From NCBI GenBank assembly GCA_016716065.1, contig JADJXA010000004.1, positions 62,001 to 126,000 of the forward strand: 64,000 nucleotides of DNA. Direction: 5' to 3'. Position 1 is the first letter of the stretch. Every line of letters begins with the position of its first letter. Positions 1-8,299 of this stretch are shown one piece after another. The notes beneath the pieces are model-generated. The model saw nothing but the letters and a program-made list of their open reading frames with translations. It searched no databases and was not told where the DNA came from. Position numbers and translations under genes: made by a program. Origin of the DNA: Candidatus Leptovillus gracilis. Its GTDB lineage: Bacteria; Chloroflexota; Anaerolineae; Promineifilales; Promineifilaceae.

Positions 1-2
1 CG

Positions 3-3000
3 GGCGAAGACCACCAGCAAAGCTGTCGTCCTCCTTCCGCCCAGGGTTTGTACGATCCCCAATTTGAACGCGACGCCTGCGGCATCGGCTTCGTCGTCAA
101 CATCAAAGGCCAGCCTTCCCACGACATCATCCAAAAAGCCCTTACCGTTTTAGTCAATCTCACTCATCGCGGGGCCACCGGCTCAGAACCCAACACTGGC
201 GACGGCGCCGGAATCCTTTTTCAAACGCCTCATAAATTTCTCCAAAAAGTTACCTCAACCGAAAACATCACCCTGCCATCCCCAGGCCAATATGGCGTGG
301 GTATGGTCTTTTTGCCGTTGGAAAGCGACCTGCGGCTGGCCTGCGAACAGCAGTTTGAGGCCATCGTCGCTGCCCAGGGGCAAACGGTTCTGGGCTGGCG
401 CACCGTGCCCACCAGCGACGCCACCCTGGGCATCACCGCCCGTTCCAACGAGCCGGTGGTGCGCCAGGTGTTCATCGGCCGCAATCCGGCCATCCAGACC
501 GACATGGATTTTGAGCGCCGCCTGTACATCATCCGGCGGCTGGCCGAGAAGCAAATTCGTTATGGCGAGAATACGCACGGCCGTTTCTTCTACATCGCCA
601 GCCTTTCCTACAAAACCATCGTCTACAAAGGCATGTTGCTGTCCGAGCAAGTCCAACCCTTTTACCCCGACCTGCAAGACGCAGACATGGAATCGGCCCT
701 GGCGCTGGTCCATTCCCGCTTCAGCACCAATACCTTCCCCTCCTGGGAACGCGCCCACCCCAACCGCTACATCATCCACAATGGCGAAATTAATACCATT
801 CGCGGCAACCAGAACTGGATGCGCGCCCGCGAATCGCTGCTCGCCTCGCCCACCTTCGGCGACGATTTAGCCGAACTTTTGCCGGTGATTGACGGCGACG
901 GCAGCGATTCGGCCATGTTTGACAACGCCCTGGAATTTTTGCTGCTGAACGGCCGTTCCCTCGCCCACGCCATCATGATGATGATCCCCGAACCCTGGTC
1001 CAAGCGCCCAGACATGGACCCCACGCTCAAAGCGTTCTACGAATACCACAGCGCCCTTATGGAACCGTGGGACGGTCCCGCCTCCATCGGTTTCAGCGAT
1101 GGCTTCCAGATTGGCGCGATTTTGGACCGCAACGGGCTACGGCCGTCGCGCTACACCGTCACCAAAGACGGTCTGGTCGTTCTGGCTTCCGAAACCGGCG
1201 CGCTGGAAATTGCCCCGGAAAACATCGCCTACAAAGGGCGGCTGGAGCCGGGCCGCATGTTGTTGATTGACACCGCTGCCGGCCGCATCGTCAGCGACGA
1301 AGAGTTAAAGGCGCAAATCGCCCGCCAATACCCCTACGGCGAATGGTTGGCCGAGCAGCAAATCACCCTGGCCGCCTTGCCCGAAGGCAGCGGTCCTACG
1401 CTGCCCGATCACGCCACGGTGGTGCAGCGGCAGCAGGCGTTTGGCTACACCTTTGAAGACCTGCGCCTGCTGCTGACGCCGATGGCCCAAAACGGCGTCG
1501 AAGCGCTGGGTTCGATGGGCGACGACACGCCGCTGGCGATATTGTCGGAGAAGGCGCAGCCGCTGTTTAACTACTTCAAGCAGCTCTTCGCCCAGGTCAC
1601 CAACCCGCCCATAGACTCCATCCGCGAAGAACTGGTGACGAGCAGTATCACCTTGTTGGGATCCGAAGGCAATCTGCTGGCTCCCGGCGCGGCAAGCTGC
1701 CGCATGATCAAGCTGGACCATCCCATTCTCACCAACGACGACCTGGCAAAATTAAAAGCCTTGAATCTGCCGGGCATCCAATCGGCCGTTTTGCCGATAT
1801 TGTACCCGGTGGCCGATGGCGGCGCGGGATTGGAACGCGCGTTGGACGAGTTGTTTGCGGCGGCGGACACGGCCGTATCCCACGGCGCTAAAATCCTCAT
1901 CCTCTCCGACCGGGGCATCAGCCGCGAGCAGGCAGCCATCCCCAGCCTGTTGGCCGCCGCCGGGCTGCATCACCACCTGATCCGCCAGGGCAGCCGCACC
2001 GAAACAAGCATCGTCGTTGAGTCGGGCGAACCGCGCGAAGTCCACCATTTTGCCGTCCTCATCGGCTACGGCGTGGACGCCATCAACCCTTACCTGGCCT
2101 ACGAGACGATTGGCGACATGCTGCGCAAGCGGCTGGTGACGGGCGTCAGCTACGACGAAGCCGAGTACCATTACGTCAAAGCCGTTTACAAGGGCGTGGT
2201 GAAGATTATGTCCAAGATGGGCATTTCCACCGTGCAAAGCTATCGTGGCGCGCAAATTTTTGAAGCGCTGGGGCTGCATAAAGACGTGGTGGACCGTTAT
2301 TTCACCGGTACGCCCAGCCGCATCCAGGGCGCGGACCTGAACACGTTGTCAAAAGAAGTGGAAATCCGCCACAAAACGGCTTTCCCGGAACGGCCGTCGA
2401 ACGGCCACGTTCTCCCCGTCGGCGGCAAATACCAGTGGCGGCAGGGTGGCGAACCCCACCTGTTTAACCCCAAGACAATTCATGCGCTGCAAACGGCCGT
2501 GCGCAGCGGCGATTACGAAGCCTTCAAACTCTATTCCCAGGGCGTCAACGACCAGAGCCGCAAACTCTACACCCTGCGCGGCATGTTAGATTTCAACTTC
2601 GCCGCCGAGCCGGTTCCGTTGGACGAAGTAGAATCGGTCGAAACCATCGTGCGCCGCTTCAAGACCGGAGCCATGTCCTACGGCTCCATCAGCCAAGAGG
2701 CCCACGAAGCGCTGGCCGTCGCCATGAACCGCCTGGGCGGCAAAAGCAACACCGGCGAAGGCGGCGAAGACCCAGCCCGTTTCCGCCGCGACGAAAACGG
2801 CGACTCGCGCAAAAGCGCCATCAAGCAGGTCGCCAGCGGCCGTTTCGGCGTCACCAGCCATTACCTGGTCAACGCCACCGAAATTCAAATCAAGATGGCC
2901 CAGGGCGCGAAGCCGGGCGAAGGCGGCCAGCTTCCCGGCCGCAAAGTCTATCCCTGGGTCGCCAAAGTGCGCCTCTCCACCCCCGGCGTCGGCCTGATCT

Positions 3001-4613
3001 CGCCGCCGCCCCACCACGACATCTACTCCATCGAAGACCTGAAACAGCTCATCCACGACCTGAAAAACGCCAACCCGCGCGCCCGCATCAACGTCAAGCT
3101 CGTCTCCGAAGTGGGCGTGGGCACAATCGCCGCCGGGGTCGCCAAAGGCTACGCCGACGTCATCCTCATCAGCGGCCACGATGGCGGCACGGGCGCGTCG
3201 CCGCAAACCAGCATCAAACACGCCGGGCTGCCCTGGGAATTGGGCCTGGCGGAGACCCATCAAACCCTGCTGCTCAACGATTTGCGCAGCCGCGTGACGC
3301 TGGAAACGGACGGCCAGCTTAAAACCGGGCGCGATGTGGTCGTCGCGGCCCTGCTGGGCGCGGAAGAATTTGGCTTCGCTACCGCGCCGCTGGTCTCGCT
3401 GGGCTGCATCATGATGCGCGTCTGCCAGAAAGATACCTGCCCGGTGGGCATCGCCACACAAAACCCGGAACTGCGCGGCAAATTTGCCGGTAAGCCGGAA
3501 CACGTGGAAAACTTTATGCGCTTCGTGGCCCAGGAAGTGCGCGAATTGATGGCTCAACTTGGCTTCCGCAGCCTGGAAGAAATGGTCGGACGGACTGACA
3601 AACTGCGCGTGCGCGCGGGCATTGACAATTGGAAGGCGCAAGGATTGGACCTGACGCCGATTTTGCACCAGCCAGAAGTTAGCCCCAAAGTGGGGCGCAC
3701 CTGCCAGGTGTCGCAAAATCATGGGCTGGATCAGGGCATGGACCGCCAGGTCTTGCTGTGGTTGTGCAAAGACGCCCTGGACACCGGCAAGACGATCAAC
3801 GCCACGCTGCCCATTCGCAACGTTCACCGCACGGTGGGCACAATGTTGGGCGGCGAAGTAACGCGGCGCTACGGCGCGAAGGGGCTGCCGGAAGATACCA
3901 TTCACCTGCATTTCCAGGGATCGGCCGGGCAGAGCTTTGGCGCGTTTATCCCCAGAGGCATGACGCTGGAACTGGAAGGCGACGCCAACGACTACCTGGG
4001 CAAAGGGCTGTCGGGTGGCAAACTCATCCTTTATCCGCCGGCGGCGGCGACGTTTGACCCGGCGGAGAACATTATCACCGGCAATGTGGCGCTGTATGGC
4101 GCGACCAGCGGCGAGGCTTACGTCAACGGCATAGCCGGCGAGCGATTTGCGGTGCGGAATTCGGGGGCAACGGCCGTTGTCGAAGGCGTCGGTGATCATG
4201 GCTGTGAATACATGACCGGCGGCCGGGTGGTTATCCTGGGACGCAGCGGGCGCAATTTTGCCGCAGGCATGTCCGGCGGCATCGCCTACGTGCTGGACCG
4301 CGAAGGTGACTTCTACCAGCGCGTGAACATGGAGATGGTCTCCCTGGAGCGCCTGAAGGATTACGACGAAATCGAAGCGCTGCGCCTGATGGTTCTGGAC
4401 CACGCCAAATACACCGACAGCAAACGCGCCTGGGACATCCTGGCCGTCTGGCCGGAGATGGTTCCGCAGTTCGTAAAAGTGCTGCCCAACGATTACCAAC
4501 GCATGTTGCAGGCCATTGAGCGGGCCAAATCCACCGGCCTGGACCAGGACGAAGCGGAAATCGCCGCCTTCGCGGCTAACATGAACGACGCCGCCCGCGT
4601 GAGCGGCAACTAA
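3..4613 (+). CDS. gltB: glutamate synthase large subunit (5' end cut by window)
   Basis: Large subunit of NADPH-type glutamate synthase. It releases ammonia from glutamine and makes glutamate from 2-oxoglutarate. Numbering from the TTG at 48, the amidotransferase nucleophile is Cys11 in ERDACGIGF. The central domain and FMN-binding synthase domain follow, then [3Fe-4S] cysteines at about 1120, 1126 and 1131 (CIMMRVCQKDTC), and a C-terminal GXGXG-type beta-helix. The total is about 1,520 residues, normal for the family. The frame stays open to the left edge and encodes ...PPSAQGLYDPQFE, a usual GltB N-terminal pattern, so the true start is probably outside the window and the TTG at 48 is only a fallback. 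It is followed by gltD after a repeat-filled spacer. Identification is secure; the start is not. Confidence 0.97.
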   Translation, partial: GEDHQQSCRPPSAQGLYDPQFERDACGIGFVVNIKGQPSHDIIQKALTVLVNLTHRGATGSEPNTGDGAGILFQTPHKFLQKVTSTENITLPSPGQYGVGMVFLPLESDLRLACEQQFEAIVAAQGQTVLGWRTVPTSDATLGITARSNEPVVRQVFIGRNPAIQTDMDFERRLYIIRRLAEKQIRYGENTHGRFFYIASLSYKTIVYKGMLLSEQVQPFYPDLQDADMESALALVHSRFSTNTFPSWERAHPNRYIIHNGEINTIRGNQNWMRARESLLASPTFGDDLAELLPVIDGDGSDSAMFDNALEFLLLNGRSLAHAIMMMIPEPWSKRPDMDPTLKAFYEYHSALMEPWDGPASIGFSDGFQIGAILDRNGLRPSRYTVTKDGLVVLASETGALEIAPENIAYKGRLEPGRMLLIDTAAGRIVSDEELKAQIARQYPYGEWLAEQQITLAALPEGSGPTLPDHATVVQRQQAFGYTFEDLRLLLTPMAQNGVEALGSMGDDTPLAILSEKAQPLFNYFKQLFAQVTNPPIDSIREELVTSSITLLGSEGNLLAPGAASCRMIKLDHPILTNDDLAKLKALNLPGIQSAVLPILYPVADGGAGLERALDELFAAADTAVSHGAKILILSDRGISREQAAIPSLLAAAGLHHHLIRQGSRTETSIVVESGEPREVHHFAVLIGYGVDAINPYLAYETIGDMLRKRLVTGVSYDEAEYHYVKAVYKGVVKIMSKMGISTVQSYRGAQIFEALGLHKDVVDRYFTGTPSRIQGADLNTLSKEVEIRHKTAFPERPSNGHVLPVGGKYQWRQGGEPHLFNPKTIHALQTAVRSGDYEAFKLYSQGVNDQSRKLYTLRGMLDFNFAAEPVPLDEVESVETIVRRFKTGAMSYGSISQEAHEALAVAMNRLGGKSNTGEGGEDPARFRRDENGDSRKSAIKQVASGRFGVTSHYLVNATEIQIKMAQGAKPGEGGQLPGRKVYPWVAKVRLSTPGVGLISPPPHHDIYSIEDLKQLIHDLKNANPRARINVKLVSEVGVGTIAAGVAKGYADVILISGHDGGTGASPQTSIKHAGLPWELGLAETHQTLLLNDLRSRVTLETDGQLKTGRDVVVAALLGAEEFGFATAPLVSLGCIMMRVCQKDTCPVGIATQNPELRGKFAGKPEHVENFMRFVAQEVRELMAQLGFRSLEEMVGRTDKLRVRAGIDNWKAQGLDLTPILHQPEVSPKVGRTCQVSQNHGLDQGMDRQVLLWLCKDALDTGKTINATLPIRNVHRTVGTMLGGEVTRRYGAKGLPEDTIHLHFQGSAGQSFGAFIPRGMTLELEGDANDYLGKGLSGGKLILYPPAAATFDPAENIITGNVALYGATSGEAYVNGIAGERFAVRNSGATAVVEGVGDHGCEYMTGGRVVILGRSGRNFAAGMSGGIAYVLDREGDFYQRVNMEMVSLERLKDYDEIEALRLMVLDHAKYTDSKRAWDILAVWPEMVPQFVKVLPNDYQRMLQAIERAKSTGLDQDEAEIAAFAANMNDAARVSGN

Positions 4614-4618
4614 AATTG

Positions 4619-4829
4619 GATAGCTACACGGATAACACGGATTAGACGGATTTTCATGGAGTTTGTAGTGAGCAAAAGTTTGTTGCTGTCATTCTGAGCG
4701 GAGTCTTCGCAGCGAAGAATCCCTGGTTGTCGGCAGCAAGGGGATTCTTCCTCGAAGACTCGTCAGAATGACAGCGATTCTCACGAATCCGTAAAAATCC
4801 GTTCAATCCGTCAAATCCGTGTACCTATC
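4619..4829. repeat. nested inverted repeat filling the gltB-gltD spacer
   Basis: Nearly the whole spacer is a nested palindrome. The outer arms, 4619-4633 and 4815-4829, pair with one mismatch. Inner arms GCTGTCATTCTGA (4685-4697) and TCAGAATGACAGC (4763-4775) pair perfectly. AGTCTTCG pairs with CGAAGACT, and GAAGAATCCC with GGGATTCTTC, further in. The outer part is also rich in short ATCCGT/ACGGAT words. It looks like one dispersed hairpin element inserted in another. An effect on gltD expression is possible but not shown. Confidence 0.85.
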
Positions 4830-4851
4830 TTGAGTACATTGGAACTGAAGC

Positions 4852-6357
4852 ATGGCAAAAGCGACTGGATTTTTGGAATTTGCACGTGAAACCCCGGCCG
4901 ACCGGCCGGTTTTGCAGCGTTTGCGCGACTGGCAGCCGATTCACCTGCATTTGGCGGACGGCCGTTTACAAAATCAGGCGGCGCGCTGTATGGACTGCGG
5001 CACGCCCTTCTGCCACACCGGCAAAGTCATCAATGGCATGGCCTCCGGCTGCCCCATCAACAACCTCATCCCCGAATGGAACGATCTGGTGTATCAGGGC
5101 TTGTGGCAAGAAGCCTATGATCGGCTGACCAAAACCAACAATTTCCCAGAATTTACCGGGCTGGTCTGCCCCGCGCCGTGTGAAGCGGCCTGCACGTTAG
5201 GCATCAACGACCCGCCGGTCACGATTAAAAGCATCGAATACGCCATCATCGAAAAGGCGTTTGACGAAGGTTGGGTGCAGCCCAACATCCCGGCCAGACG
5301 CACCGGCAAAAAAGTGGCCGTCATTGGCTCCGGCCCGGCCGGGCTGGCCTGCGCCGACCAGCTCAACTGCGTCGGTCATGCGGTGACGGTGTTCGAGCGC
5401 GCCGACCGCATCGGCGGGCTGCTGATGTACGGCATCCCCAACATGAAGCTCGACAAAACGTTGGTGCAGCGGCGCATTGAGTTGATGGCCGCGTCGGGCA
5501 TCAACTTTCGCGCCAACAGCCACATCGGCGTGGATGTGCCCGCCGCGCAATTGCGCGACGAGTTTGACGCTATTGTGATTTGCACCGGCGCGACAAGGCC
5601 GCGCGATTTGCCCGCCGCCGGGCGCGATTTACGCGGTATCCATTTCGCCATGGACTTTTTGCATGGCAATACGGCGGCGGTGTTAGGAACAGTGGAAAAT
5701 GGTCAATGGTCAATGGTCAATGGTCAATTGCCAATTGATGCCGCCGACAAAGATGTGATTGTGATTGGCGGTGGGGACACGGGCACGGACTGTGTGGCGA
5801 CTTCGCTGCGGCACGGCTGTAAGAGCCTGGTGCAGTTCGAGATCATGCCGCAGCCGCCGACGCAGCGCGCCCCGGACAATCCCTGGCCGCAGTGGCCGAA
5901 AGTTTACAAGCAAGATTATGGGCAGGAAGAGGCCACGGCCGTTTTCGGCAAAGACCCACGCCAATATGCCATCATGACCAAGCAGTTCATCGGCGACGCG
6001 CAGGGGAACTTGCAAGCGGTGGAGACGGTGGAGATTGAGTGGGTGATGGATGGCAACGGCCGTTCGCAGCTCCGCGAACTCCCTGGCACAAACAAAACCT
6101 GGCCGGCCCAGTTGGTCCTGCTGGCGATGGGTTTCCTCGGCCCGGAAAACCCGGTGCTGGCGCAGTTGGGCGTGGCGCAGGATACGCGCTCCAACGCCCA
6201 GGCCGCTTATGGCCACTTCATGACCAACGCGCCGGGCGTGTTCGCTGCCGGTGATGCCCGACGTGGGCAAAGCCTGGTCGTTTGGGCGATCAACGAGGGG
6301 CGCGGCGCAGCGCGGGCTGTGGACCAATGGTTGATGGGGGAAACAGATTTGCCGTAA
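4852..6357 (+). CDS. gltD: glutamate synthase small subunit
   Basis: FAD-dependent small subunit (501 aa) that takes electrons from NAD(P)H and passes them to GltB through [4Fe-4S] clusters. N-terminal cluster cysteines are C46, C49, C54 and C67 (CMDCGTPFC...GCPIN), with a second group in LVCPAPCEAAC. Dinucleotide-binding glycine motifs are VAVIGSGPAG (about residue 153) and VIVIGGGDTG (about 301). The C-terminal GDARRGQSLVVWAI flavin segment is intact. It is downstream of gltB in the same direction. Oddity: residues of about 282-297 (ENGQWSMVNGQLP) are encoded by four tandem GGTCAAT units, an in-frame repeat insertion just before the second nucleotide-binding motif. ATG start with no overlap. 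Confidence 0.96.
   Translation: MAKATGFLEFARETPADRPVLQRLRDWQPIHLHLADGRLQNQAARCMDCGTPFCHTGKVINGMASGCPINNLIPEWNDLVYQGLWQEAYDRLTKTNNFPEFTGLVCPAPCEAACTLGINDPPVTIKSIEYAIIEKAFDEGWVQPNIPARRTGKKVAVIGSGPAGLACADQLNCVGHAVTVFERADRIGGLLMYGIPNMKLDKTLVQRRIELMAASGINFRANSHIGVDVPAAQLRDEFDAIVICTGATRPRDLPAAGRDLRGIHFAMDFLHGNTAAVLGTVENGQWSMVNGQLPIDAADKDVIVIGGGDTGTDCVATSLRHGCKSLVQFEIMPQPPTQRAPDNPWPQWPKVYKQDYGQEEATAVFGKDPRQYAIMTKQFIGDAQGNLQAVETVEIEWVMDGNGRSQLRELPGTNKTWPAQLVLLAMGFLGPENPVLAQLGVAQDTRSNAQAAYGHFMTNAPGVFAAGDARRGQSLVVWAINEGRGAARAVDQWLMGETDLP
5699..5740 (+). repeat. in-frame GGTCAAT tandem repeat inside gltD
   Basis: Four perfect 7-bp units (GGTCAAT, 5701-5728) followed by TGCCAATTGATG. The repeat lies inside gltD and keeps the frame. 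The same word family and nearly the same peptide (NGQWS..NGQ.P) occur inside the unrelated glycosyltransferase gene at about 18648-18735. Confidence 0.9.
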
Positions 6358-6390
6358 AGGGAGGGGTCTGTACAAGATCAAGTTTCATCA

Positions 6391-6429
6391 AGACCTGACA
6401 GGTTTCCGAAAACCTGTCAGGTCTTTTTT
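6391..6429 (+). terminator. rho-independent terminator after gltD
   Basis: Perfect 15-bp stem, AGACCTGACAGGTTT (6391-6405) pairing with 6410-6424, with a 4-nt loop and then a T run. The stem core resembles the terminator at 10030-10063, so it may be a dispersed repeat family used as a terminator. Confidence 0.92.
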
Positions 6430-6450
6430 CGCCACTTTGCCTTTTCCCTC

Positions 6451-6492
6451 TTGACAACCAATATCAAAAACATTATTATTATTGATAATGTT
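6451..6492 (+). promoter_or_regulatory. sigma-70 promoter with palindromic operator upstream of HTH regulator
   Basis: TTGACA (6451-6456), a 17-bp spacer, then TATTAT (6474-6479): a near-consensus promoter. A perfect inverted repeat, AACATTAT (6469-6476) and ATAATGTT (6485-6492) with an 8-bp spacer, overlaps the -10 box. This arrangement is typical of an autorepressed regulator. The motif is seen; the protein that binds it is inferred to be the product of the next gene. Confidence 0.7.
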
Positions 6493-6533
6493 ACAAATTC
6501 TGATAATTTAATTGTTCCTTTAATCGAGGCAGT

Positions 6534-7070
6534 ATGGATTTTCCTAAAGCCGATCTGATCATCCACCCGGTGCGCCTGCGCATTTTGCAGACGTTGGCCG
6601 ACGAGCCGTTGACAACGCGAGAAATTGCCGCCCACCTGCCCGAGGTGCCGGAATCCTCCCTATACCGCCATCTGAAGCTGCTGCTGGACGGGGAGTTGAT
6701 TGTCGTTGCCGACGCGCAGCTTGTAAACGGCATTCAGGAAAAGTGGTACAGGCTGGCGCAGCCGCCACGCCTGGGACCAGACGATGTATCCGGCATGACA
6801 ACCGATGACCATCTGCGCTACTTTACGAACTACATTCTGGCAACACTGCGGGACTTTGCCCACTACTTGCAGCAGGCGGCTGACGCCGACGGGCATGTAG
6901 ATATGTTGGCCGACCGCACCGGTTATACCGAGACCTACCTCTTTGCCAGCCAGGCGGAGCTAGACGCTTTTCAGGGCAAGTTGCAGGAGGCGTTTCTGTT
7001 GTTGGCCGAGAATGGCCCGGCGCCCGGCCGCCACAAACACAAATTTGTATTCATTACCCATCCGCTGTGA
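6534..7070 (+). CDS. winged-helix transcriptional regulator (ArsR-like)
   Basis: 178 aa. The N-terminal 75 residues form a helix-turn-helix of the ArsR/PadR-like type: HPVRLRILQTLADEPLTTREIAAHL, then a recognition helix around SSLYRHLKLLLDGELI. There are no metal-binding cysteines, so it is not a classical metal sensor. The C-terminal half is a helical effector or dimer domain of unknown ligand. It sits alone behind a strong promoter whose -10 box is overlapped by an inverted repeat. It heads a same-strand set with a PLDc_N protein and an ABC exporter, which it probably represses. Effector and regulon are unknown. Confidence 0.75.
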   Translation: MDFPKADLIIHPVRLRILQTLADEPLTTREIAAHLPEVPESSLYRHLKLLLDGELIVVADAQLVNGIQEKWYRLAQPPRLGPDDVSGMTTDDHLRYFTNYILATLRDFAHYLQQAADADGHVDMLADRTGYTETYLFASQAELDAFQGKLQEAFLLLAENGPAPGRHKHKFVFITHPL

Positions 7071-7072
7071 GA

Positions 7073-7112
7073 GGATGGTTGGATGGTTGATGAGCCAACC
7101 ATCCAACCATCC
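7073..7112. repeat. perfect inverted repeat between regulator and PLDc_N gene
   Basis: GGATGGTTGGATGGTT (7073-7088) and its exact complement at 7097-7112 with an 8-nt loop. Each arm is itself a tandem duplication. There is no T run, so it is a hairpin repeat rather than a classical terminator. It may attenuate read-through into the exporter genes. Confidence 0.85.
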
Positions 7113-7130
7113 AACTAACGAGGCTTCCTA

Positions 7131-7328
7131 ATGGACCAATTACGTGAATTTATCCCTTTGCTCATTCCGTTGATTGTGGTGCAGCTTATTTTGATGACGG
7201 CGGCGCTGCTTGACCTGGCGAAACGGCCGTCTACTCGCGGTCCGAAATGGCTCTGGGTGCTGATCATCATCTTTGTCAACACCATTGGCCCCATCATTTA
7301 CTTTGTGTTGGGGCGCGAGGAGGCGTGA
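7131..7328 (+). CDS. small membrane protein, PLDc_N domain
   Basis: 65 aa with two transmembrane helices (about residues 8-28 and 41-60) joined by a short basic loop LAKRPSTRGPKW. It matches the PLDc_N pattern (the N-terminal membrane domain of cardiolipin synthases) but has no catalytic HKD domain. A same-type small protein (YxlE) sits next to the ABC genes yxlFG in Bacillus. Here too it directly precedes the ATPase, its stop lying 1 nt before the GTG start, so it is probably a partner or anti-regulator of the exporter. The role is inferred from context. Confidence 0.75.
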   Translation: MDQLREFIPLLIPLIVVQLILMTAALLDLAKRPSTRGPKWLWVLIIIFVNTIGPIIYFVLGREEA

Positions 7329-7329
7329 C

Positions 7330-8286
7330 GTGAACGCTCACAGCCCTCAGCCCGACCGCCCGCAGGCCATCCGCTGCGAACATCTCAGCCGGACCTACGG
7401 CACAATACAGGCGCTCAAACCATTGGACCTGACAGTAGCGGCCGGGGCGATTTTTGGCTTCCTGGGGCGGAATGGGGCCGGCAAGACCACCACCATCCGC
7501 CTGCTGACAGGGCTGGCGCGTCCCAGCAATGGGCGCGCCTGGGTCAACGGTATCGAAGCTACTCGCGCCGACAGCGCCGCCCGCGCCCAATTTGGCTACC
7601 TGCCCCAAGACCCGGCTTTTTACACCTGGATGACTCCCCTGGAGTATCTGGACTACGTGGGGCGTTTGTTTCATATGGACGCCGCCGCCCGCCGGCAGCG
7701 CAGCGCCGAGATGTTGGCGCTGGTAGGTCTGGAAGATGCGGCCAAACGGCACATTGCTGGCTTTTCTGGTGGTATGGTGCAGCGGTTGGGCATCGCCCAG
7801 GCGCTGCTGCACGCGCCGCCGGTGCTGTTTCTGGACGAGCCAACCAGCGCCCTGGACCCGGCCGGCCGCTATGAGGTGTTGGAACTCATCAGCGCGCTGC
7901 GGGGGCAGGTAACTGTTTTTCTCTCCAGCCATATTCTGGCCGACGTGGAGCGGGTTTGTGACACGATTGGCATCATCCACCAGGGGGAACTGCTGCTGGT
8001 GCAAGAGCGGGAGGCGCTGCTGGCGCAGTACGCCACCAACGTTATCTCGCTGGAACTAGACCGCGCCTGTCTGGCGCAAGCCGCCAATTTGCCGGCGCAG
8101 CTGCAGGCGCAGCCCTGGGCGCTGGGGGTGACGCAAGAGGATAACCACCTGCGCGTGACGGTGGATGACGTTGCCGTCGCTAAAGAAGCTTTGCTGCCGC
8201 TGTTGGCGGGGCAAGGCGTGGTGCTAAACCGGTATGAATGGATACGGCCGTCGCTGGAAGATGTGTTCTTACAACTCAGCAAGTAA
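7330..8286 (+). CDS. ABC transporter ATP-binding protein
   Basis: 318 aa, ABC-2 exporter ATPase. Walker A GRNGAGKTT, Q-loop, signature FSGGMVQRLG, Walker B VLFLDEPTSALDP and the H-loop SSHIL are all present. A C-terminal extension of about 80 residues is typical of the CcmA/drug-exporter class. Start chosen at GTG 7330, preceded by GAGGAGG at 7317-7323; an upstream in-frame ATG at 7273 would overlap the previous gene by 56 bp and adds no conserved residues. It pairs with the permease 13 bp downstream. Substrate unknown. Confidence 0.92.
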   Translation: MNAHSPQPDRPQAIRCEHLSRTYGTIQALKPLDLTVAAGAIFGFLGRNGAGKTTTIRLLTGLARPSNGRAWVNGIEATRADSAARAQFGYLPQDPAFYTWMTPLEYLDYVGRLFHMDAAARRQRSAEMLALVGLEDAAKRHIAGFSGGMVQRLGIAQALLHAPPVLFLDEPTSALDPAGRYEVLELISALRGQVTVFLSSHILADVERVCDTIGIIHQGELLLVQEREALLAQYATNVISLELDRACLAQAANLPAQLQAQPWALGVTQEDNHLRVTVDDVAVAKEALLPLLAGQGVVLNRYEWIRPSLEDVFLQLSK

Positions 8287-8299
8287 GGGTTCATAAAAC

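Noticed and set aside
2586..4499. 637-residue open frame on the minus strand across gltB
   Set aside because: It lies opposite a fully conserved gltB, has a composition dictated by the other strand's codons, and shows no recognisable motif. It is a shadow frame typical of GC-rich DNA.
5699..5740. Frameshift or assembly artefact in gltD
   Set aside because: The reading frame continues perfectly to the conserved VIVIGGGDTG motif on the far side, so it is a clean insertion.
7073..7112. Terminator between the HTH and PLDc_N genes
   Set aside because: The hairpin is perfect but has no T run on either side, so I list it only as a repeat.
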